Positions 56,875-64,000 of a stretch of DNA of 64,000 nucleotides are shown here, in pieces; the stretch's first letter is position 1; each line of letters begins with the position of its first letter. Source of the stretch: Panorpa germanica (Eukaryota > Arthropoda > Insecta > Mecoptera > Panorpidae); assembly GCA_963678705.1 (NCBI GenBank), contig OY783213.1, forward strand, positions 11,288,451-11,352,450, read 5' to 3'. The position numbers were made by a program, and so were the translations under genes. The notes beneath the pieces are model-generated. The model ran no database searches. It saw nothing but the letters and a program-made list of their open reading frames with translations, and was not told the origin of the DNA.

Positions 56875-58343
56875 TTAATTCTTTAATAATGGAAAAGGGC
56901 CTACTTCTATTGCATACATTTCTTTTCCATAACAACTTTGGAGAACTCTATCAATCTGTTCCTTCGTAAATTCTCTTAAAGTCCAGGACTGAATATTTGA
57001 ATCTTTTTCCAAATTTTTTCTTATCACTGGACGAGTTGATACCCAAAGTTTGACCTTAAATTTTTTGCGAATTACTTTTATGATAGTGACTACTTTTGAA
57101 TAGTAATAAGGTGATATTTCGTCCACTCCATCTAAGTAAAACACCACCATATTTGTTTGTGTTAAGTAATATAGGAATAAATCAAACTCAAACGTGTTTC
57201 TTGCAATTCCTGCTATATTCATTAAAAATTTATCCACGATTGTCTGAGCATTTCCTTCATTAATTTCTATTTGGTTAAGAAAAGAAGAATAATCATTCAA
57301 ATTTTCTTTAATGATCCATTTATATGGAAACTTCTCTTTCATTTTGCGAGCTTCACTTGTAAAATACCAACTTTTACCCATCCCGGGATCCGCAGCTAGT
57401 AGAACAAAAGAAAACTCATCGATATCTTGTGATTTATGAGAGATATGACTGATTTCCCTTTCCACAAAATATGAATCGAGTTTTGGTAAAGTTTTTCCTA
57501 TTTTGATAGCTTCGCTGAATTTTTTCTGGCATATTTGTCTAACCAACAAATTAGTCCCATTAACTTTATGTTCTAGAAAGTTCATAAATTTCTTAAAACT
57601 AACTTTAAAATCTTGAAATTCTAAGTCAAATTCTAGAAGTGTTGAAGAAGTGAAAGCGAATTTTCCTTTCTTATTTCCAGTAATGAAATCAACTGCATTC
57701 TCAAAACAACTTGAAAGATTTTTTGTTAAATGTTTGTGTAAAACTTCTTTAATTTTAGTTTCCAATTTCACGGTGTTTGCCTGACCTGCGAATATCCATA
57801 ATTTGTTCAAGAAATTATCTGTATCTTTTAATATCGAGTTATTATTTGTTTCCATTGCTTTGTAGAACGCTTGGAAGGCTTTTGTCCTTTCAAACTGAAA
57901 TACATTTGAGTTTTCCGTAACAGTTTCAATGATCTTCCAAGATGGCCACGTTGCGCAACAGTTATTTGCTTTTATTTCAGATTCTGAATTTGTATAAATA
58001 ACAAAGACAATATCATCGTGAGAAATATCTTCAAACATTGAAGTTAGTGCCTCTATTGACATATCTCTAGATTCTTTATACTGCAGTTGAACTAAAATAA
58101 GTTTTTTACAGCTGTAGTTTCTCCAGCTGTAATATAAGTCAGTCGAATACCCAAATGGTTAAACAGGTTCATTCCTTTCACATCTTGAACGATTTCGTAG
58201 TCCAAGATTTTAGAATCTTGTATTAATCTTAGTAGAACTAGTAATGTGAAATATGTCTTGTAGTTAATTCCATCTGTAGTAGCTGCCCCAGGTCGTTGAT
58301 TCACACGGTACTCAGCAACCGCTGGTGTAGGTTGCTCTGCCAT
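56875..58343 (-). pseudogene. Truncated, frameshifted copy of the NACHT gene
   Basis: Same start peptide (MAEQPTPAVAEY) at 58343, but a one-base change in the T-run near 58105-58115 shifts the frame after about 80 codons. An in-frame loss of 29 codons follows (after SIEALTS). A second frame from 58062 to 56875 encodes 395 residues through the complete Walker A and Walker B and ends at the duplication joint just after GPFPLLKN. The helical and ankyrin parts are absent. Probably a pseudogene, though the 395-aa frame is free of stops and could in principle give an N-terminally restarted NACHT fragment. Confidence 0.88.
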
Positions 58344-58734
58344 TTAAATTTTTTAATATCAATCACGTTATCTAAAAAAACAAGAAAAATTTGCACTCAG
58401 TGCTCACACATTCACAAATTTTAAATAAACCCAGAAAAAACTAACACCGGTTACTCGGTTTTATTTCTTTTAAGTCACAAGCGAAAACTATGTATATCTA
58501 GTCCCAATTGCTTCTAACTTATTTGAAATTACCTTTTCTTACTACAAATTAACAAAAAACCCTGATAATTAGATATTTTCTGTCTGTAATTAATTCTCAA
58601 ATTCGGCTGCATATCTAGTATTTACCATCGAGGAAGAAAAAGTGACGTAAAGTTGGCCTATTTTCGATGCTGAATCCCATCACCGACGATCTCTTATCTC
58701 TAGCCTCATATTTATAAACACTATACTATATACA
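58344..58734. other. Upstream region of the NACHT copy
   Basis: Counterpart of 49777-50165 with only scattered base changes. No gene. Confidence 0.45.
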
Positions 58735-58742
58735 CTAATATG

Positions 58743-59436
58743 CAGAGATGTGCGTTTTTCAAATACATATACTTAAAATGCTAATACAATAAATACCTAT
58801 TTTCTATTTTGTATTTAAATATATTTTAAGAGTATAGAATTTTATATTTTATTTGAAAACTTTTACAAACCTATTTCCTATTTGGAAAATACAAAATACT
58901 TTTTTCATTTTTGTTACTTCATAGTGTTAATCAGTAAATATTATTTTTTGAATATAAACTTAAAACCCCACCAACATTAGCACCATCTATGATCTAAAAG
59001 TATCTGCACAATTGTCTTAATACCCCCTACTATCCCCACATGCGACATCCAACATTTATATATTTTCATTCATAAGTAGACATTATTTAGACATGAGTGT
59101 ACTAAATGTGTTGTACTTTTAACGTACAAACTAGTGCAACACTAATAAAACCCTTACGTATGCTATTTTTAAAAATTCTAGGTAGTGTTTTTATGAAACA
59201 AAAATGTTTCAAAATGAAGTCGGTCTTTATCAAAGAGAATTCTCATAATTATTAAAAAAAATAACATTTATATGAGTTTATTTATAAAAATAATTCAAAA
59301 TATTTTTAAAATACGTATTTTGTACTCAAATGCTAACATGATATTAATTTTTTATTTTGTATTTGAAATAAGAAAATAATTAGATATTTTAATTTTGTAT
59401 TTAAATGCTTTTGAAAGGCATTTGTGCACATCTCTG
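58743..59436. mobile_element. hAT-type MITE, copy B
   Basis: Same element and same CTAATATG duplication (58735-58742 and 59437-59444) as 50174-50871, carried along by the segmental duplication rather than inserted independently. Confidence 0.9.
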
Positions 59437-59444
59437 CTAATATG

Positions 59445-60168
59445 TATGTATATAATTAATAAAAAATATTAACTTGCCAACAATCAAACCCAGAAAATTT
59501 AATCTTGTCAGGAAATCGAATCCGAAGACACCATATTAAAACTATTTTCTTAAAAATATTAATAATTAAACATATAGCTTACTTGATTCCTTGCATCACT
59601 CTTGTGAATTTTATTTACATATTGAAGACAACCAACTCAGTACAACATATAAATTTAAATATATTTGTCAGGTAAATACATTACAAGATTTGCTAAATGT
59701 AAATATAAATACAAACTACAAATAGTAGTACATTACAAAGTTTTTTGCGAGTATATTTTCACTTCAACTTAAAATAATTCGTTATCTCACTGATAACAGA
59801 ATAACCAATCATTAGAAGTGATGTATATAACATAGATAACAATTTGTAAATATACCGAAGACTATCCCAATGCAATAGCACGTACAGGACATACTTAATG
59901 AGGTGTATAATTCGCAATCGTAATTACAACGCCTCAGTTAGGCAACTATAGTAACAATATGTACAATATGAAGTATATAGTTCTCAAGATAATGATAAAC
60001 ATTATTATCTCTACATACAGCAACCGGCGTAAAAATATTCTTTTACTTAGATTGTTTATATTTATGTATAAAACTATTTAAGATTATTCCACAGCTTTTA
60101 AAAGCTATGATTCAAATTTTTCTAACATCAATTTATTTATTAAAATTGGTAAAAATTAAACTTGTAGG
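59445..60168. other. Intergenic, 3' flank of FAR2
   Basis: Duplicate of 50880-51644. About 40 bases of copy A near 51192-51235 are missing at 59760. No gene. Confidence 0.5.
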
Positions 60169-63100
60169 TTAAGCAACAAATATATAAACGAAATAAATTA
60201 AACACCAGGAGCTGTAGGCCGCTAGTCCCATAAGGCATATCTTCACTGTTTGATGAAGAATGTACAACCTGTAACCAAGCAAAGAGTTGCGTTTATTTTT
60301 TGACTGTTTTTTTACTTAATAATAATTTCTTATACCTTTGGTTTCTTATATTCCAATTCTTTTATTAAATCCCACTAAACACAAAACGTAAACTTATGTT
60401 AACCTGTTATTTAACGTAATATTTTTTATCTAAAGTTATATATTTATTATTTCCCGAGGTTTGACATTAATATGTGCATTAACATTATATAAATCTTACA
60501 TAAAAATTTTATTAAAAGTACGGATTAATTTTACCATAGTTGTTGTAAGAATCCCGATGAGGGCCTTGTCAGGCATGCTTCCGTTGCTTCCTGATAAGGT
60601 TCTAATAAGGAAAGTAATGTGGTTTCTGACATAAGGTATTTATTAAGTATATTTAAAGGACCATCCGTGTTCAAATTTTAGCGGGTATCAAATATAGAGA
60701 TATAATATATATTTTTTTATTAAATAGTTCAACTACGTCACTTACCACATATATCTTCTTCTAGCTGCCGGTAAAGCTTCCTCTTTCTGACCCAATAAAT
60801 ATTTCACCATACCCGGAATATAACCATCAAAATATTTTTCCCAGGATAAATTTGGCATGTGGAATGGCAGCTGTTCTTGTTCCTAAAAGATAGAATATGG
60901 CAAGAAATAAAGATATATAAATATTTTTTTACTCGGAATACTTGAATTAGCTTCTCGTCTATGTTAATGATGTGTTAATCTACTAAATACATTTGACGTA
61001 AATGTTATAAATATTTCAAATTTGTTTTAAACGGGAAACTTACATGACTATCAAGAATATTCCATAATGTGTGAACATTGTTATTTTCAAAGTGCCACTC
61101 ATTTTTTGAAGCAAACTGCAATACTTTCATAAATGAATCAATTTTATTATACATCGCCACAAATCTGTTAAAAAAATACATATGTTAAATGGGCTTGTGT
61201 CCTATGTCTTAATTTCTATAAAACTGTACTATATATTGATAAAGTTGGTTACTAGAACCTCAAATGTTCAATTATTTTTTAATAACTCTTTATATGTTAA
61301 GAGATATTAACAATTCAAAAAGTCATTTTGTCTGTTTAATTATTAAAGGGATTTAACGTTGTACACATTCCAAATGCATGTGACATCACAATCGCTGTCA
61401 CCCTTACAGCTCATAAATCTCTGCTATATGTATTTATATATCAAAATATCAAATATTATTTACAGCTATTTCAAGGAACAATCAAATTTCAATATTATGT
61501 CTGGCTTAGCAGGGTTAAATAAAATAAAAACTTATTATTCTTTGACTTGACTTGATTATTTGACTACCAACAGCTACAGAACATTACCACAGCACTGACC
61601 TACTCAACAAATAACTGACGTTAAAATGCATTTTCACGTCATACAAATATGGCCGACCATTTCTAGCGCTAAAACTACAATTCAAACTTTTAATTGTTAT
61701 ATCTCCGTCAATATTTAGATACATATTTATTAACATCAATTTCAATCAACAATTGAAAAATCGACCACTAAAAAATGAGGACACAAGCCCATTGATTTAT
61801 AATTAATAATATTTTTTTGTAGATTTTACATATATAGAATATTTACCTTCGTTTTCTTCCAATTGTCATAAAGATAAAATCTAGAATATATGCCGGAAGA
61901 TAGTGTAAAAAGAAACTAGCAAGTTTGTAACTGAATGGATTGGAGAATATATGTATACTGAAATACCTGCAGGAAATTTAAAAATTTTACTTCATTGTCT
62001 ATATCACAGATGTAAATAACAACTGGAAATAATATTGTAGCTTACCATGCTGCAGTTGCTAACGGCGTATGTAAACCTAATTTCTGCAATGAATTGAACT
62101 CTCCCCAAGTTATTGAATTGTCACTGGAGCAATAGTTATAGACTGGAACACATTGTTCTCCAGCAATCTGTCTCCTGGCAATTTTCGTGAATATACAATA
62201 TTAATAAATTATTGAACAAGTTTTTCTAATAATTTCTCAAGTTCTTTTCTCAACCTTTTATGGATATCTTTTCCAGCCGCAATTATTGCATTAACACACC
62301 AATCAGCTGGTACTACATTTGATTGTTTGGTACCATTGACTGAGGCACATCGAATAAATCCTGAAAGACCTCCAGCGGTAAATCCAGCAGGTCCATAAAA
62401 ATTATCAATCCAGCCAGGGACGGGATCCATGTATGTTGAAATAACTTAAAGAAAAAATCTGATTTAAATACTGAAATTTCTTTTAAAAGACGGATAATTG
62501 CAAGGGCTTACCAATTCCGGGCCGCAAAATTCCCACAGGAAGCTTGCTTTCAGATATCATCTGCTCAGCTAGATACTTAGTAAAGGTATACGTATTTGGC
62601 CATTTTCCTATCAAAGATGGCGTAATTCTGGACAAGGTCGTAGGATCAAGAAGCTCCACTAACTATTTATTAAATTCAGTGATTATATTGTAAAAATATT
62701 ATTTATTACTTACTTCGTAGAAAAAGCAACTTACTTTTAGAATGCTTCTATATTTTACAGAATCGTCAATTATTTTCTCTTCAATCCTTTTGAAAACGCA
62801 GTGCGAATATGCTGTAGATATGTAGACGAGTACCTAGAAGTGGAACTTCCCATTGTATAGCCAACATACGAAGCTCGTCGATTTTTGAATATTGGCAAAA
62901 ATTAAAATACGTTCACAATAAATGTTTATCTTATTCCTACCTTTAACTGCTTCATTCCTTCACACAACTGTAACATAGTTTGTGTTCCTCGTAAATTCAC
63001 TGACACTGCTGAAGACAAATCTTCCTTCATTCTAACTGTGGCTGCTGCATGAAATACAATCTGGTGGTACAAATAAAGTACAATATCCTATATTATAATG

Positions 63101-64000
63101 TTCCAAGTGTTTATTTATATGTTTATATGTTTATATGTTTATATGTTTATATGTTTATATGTTTATATGTTTGGTTCGAATTTTGTATGGCATCTCGAAA
63201 ACGGCTACAGGGAAGTTTTTGAAAATTTTCTATTTCGTAGAGAAAAAAATTCTTAGACTTTTTGGCGTCCTCGGATTTTTCCCTGAATTTCCTGGAAACC
63301 CGTAGTTTTGGAAAAACTGTAAATAAAGTGAGCGCTTTTTTGCTGTATTACTTTTAATTCGTAAAAGATAGAAAGTTGAAATTTTGCATGTGTATTAAGG
63401 TATTTAATGCTGACATTTCTCAGAAATTGAAAATTTATAAATTGAAAAAGGGGGAGTTGAAGAAATTTGGGGGCCCGGCAGGGAACTTTGGAGAAAGTTC
63501 ATATTCTGGATTCTAGAATAATTAAGTAGTATTATTAATAAAAAAAAATTCAAAATTTTATTTGGGGGCACGGGAGCAGTATTTGCCGAGAGTAAAAATT
63601 GTGCTAGAAAGTTGAAATTTTGTTTATAGGCTAACCTTGGTAACTTATTTATGAATCGAAAAAAGAAATCCCAAATTTTGAAAAAAGTAGGTCAAATAAC
63701 GCATAAATTGAAAATATTTTTTATTTTGATAAAAAATTAATATTTATATTAATATTAGCCAGTTTATTATTTCAATTTAAAAATAGAGTTAAATATGAAA
63801 TTTAATTACGAATTATTTTATTGATTTCAAATCATACACGCCAAAAAGACGGGGGTAAACGTTACTGGAATTTAAATTTTTGCATGAAGTTCAAGCCACA
63901 CACAAAAGACAGACGTCGCTTGCGACGGGGGTAAAAGCTAGTAGATATTATAATTGCATTTAAATTGATAGCACTATATTTGAACATTGGTATGTTTTTA
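60169..64000 (-). CDS. Fatty acyl-CoA reductase FAR2, partial (5' exons outside the window)
   Basis: Nine exons equivalent to exons 4-12 of FAR1, all with exactly the same lengths and open: 63060-62941, 62833-62735, 62662-62512, 62444-62255, 62174-62046, 61966-61847, 61164-61044, 60882-60746, 60268-60169. YTFTK is kept. Scattered amino-acid changes include NFYGPAGFTAGGLSG for NFNGPSGITARGLSG in exon 7, and MKVLQF for MEAVLF in exon 10. The donor after exon 7 is GTTGAG rather than GTAGAT. The exons coding for the nucleotide-binding TGATGFLG motif would lie beyond 64000. It probably encodes a functional enzyme with related or altered chain-length preference, but that is inference. Confidence 0.9.
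61191..61790 (-). mobile_element. MITE, family 1, young insertion in a FAR2 intron
   Basis: 600 bp from GGGCTTGTGTCC to GGACACAAGCCC in the intron between FAR2 exons 9 and 10. FAR1 has the empty site (AAATTGATT near 52584). Comparison of filled and empty sites shows at most a 2-bp (AT) duplication around the element. Confidence 0.9.
63116..63171. repeat. 8-bp tandem repeat (TTTATATG)n
   Basis: About seven units of TTTATATG. FAR1 has only one or two imperfect units at the same place (53930-53952), so the array grew after duplication. Confidence 0.9.
63172..63941 (+). mobile_element. Helitron-like element in FAR2 intron 3
   Basis: Copy of 53960-54725, ending with the same GC hairpin and CTAG. 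Left limit approximate. Confidence 0.6.

Larger units (their letters stand above)
56878..64000. repeat. Segmental duplication, copy B (continues past the window)
   Basis: Tandem, same-orientation copy of 48223-54784, with small indels. Differences specific to B: the family 1 MITE at 61191-61790, an 8-bp tandem expansion at 63116-63171 and the NACHT lesions. The hAT MITE and Helitron-like element are shared, so both predate the duplication. Confidence 0.9.

Overview
This is AT-rich animal DNA with short introns (GT..AG), BEL/Pao and Helitron relics and several MITE families. The gene content points to an insect: a Toll/melanization-type modular serine protease with a wonton domain, insect-type fatty acyl-CoA reductases, and ABCA transporters. 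A beetle or related holometabolan is my guess, with low confidence. All gene models were spliced by eye. For the five main spliced genes the exon phases close and the summed coding length divides by three.

Layout. 1-5858 is mostly non-coding; it holds one signal-peptide first exon of a gene leaving the window to the left (1961-2036, minus), a CpG-rich patch and a MITE. 5859-15582 (plus) and 15889-26521 (minus) are two full-length ABCA transporter paralogs, 1703 and 1695 aa, with 32 exons each, placed tail to tail with 306 bp between stop codons. In both, the first nucleotide-binding domain has lost most catalytic motifs. 27840-32101 (plus) is a 16-exon, 804-aa gene that joins a modular serine protease (CCP, wonton, trypsin-like protease) to an LDLa module, a second CCP and a C-terminal fibrinogen-related domain (FReD). 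33438-33743 (minus) is an intronless acylphosphatase. 35693-44835 (minus) is a gene with two FReDs in tandem; its fourth exon is split by a young, internally deleted BEL/Pao retrotransposon (40478-43599, 5-bp target duplication, LTRs identical by eye).

The right third is a segmental duplication. An intronless NACHT-ankyrin gene (46435-49776, minus) and a 12-exon fatty acyl-CoA reductase (51645-55824, minus) are followed by a second copy of the block from 56878 to the window end. That copy has a truncated, frameshifted NACHT copy (56875-58343) and a second reductase (60169 to beyond 64000) whose visible exons are all intact. One MITE inserted into the second copy only, so the first copy gives its empty site.

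Best candidate for an undescribed system: the protease-FReD fusion. Modular serine proteases start insect immune cascades after separate recognition proteins bind microbes. FReDs are carbohydrate or acetyl-group binders. In vertebrates ficolins (FReD) recruit MASPs (CCP plus protease) as a complex; here recognition-type and initiator-type modules lie in one predicted polypeptide. The neighbouring double-FReD gene shares the same 117-145-124 nt FReD exon lengths, which suggests the fusion took its FReD from a local gene.
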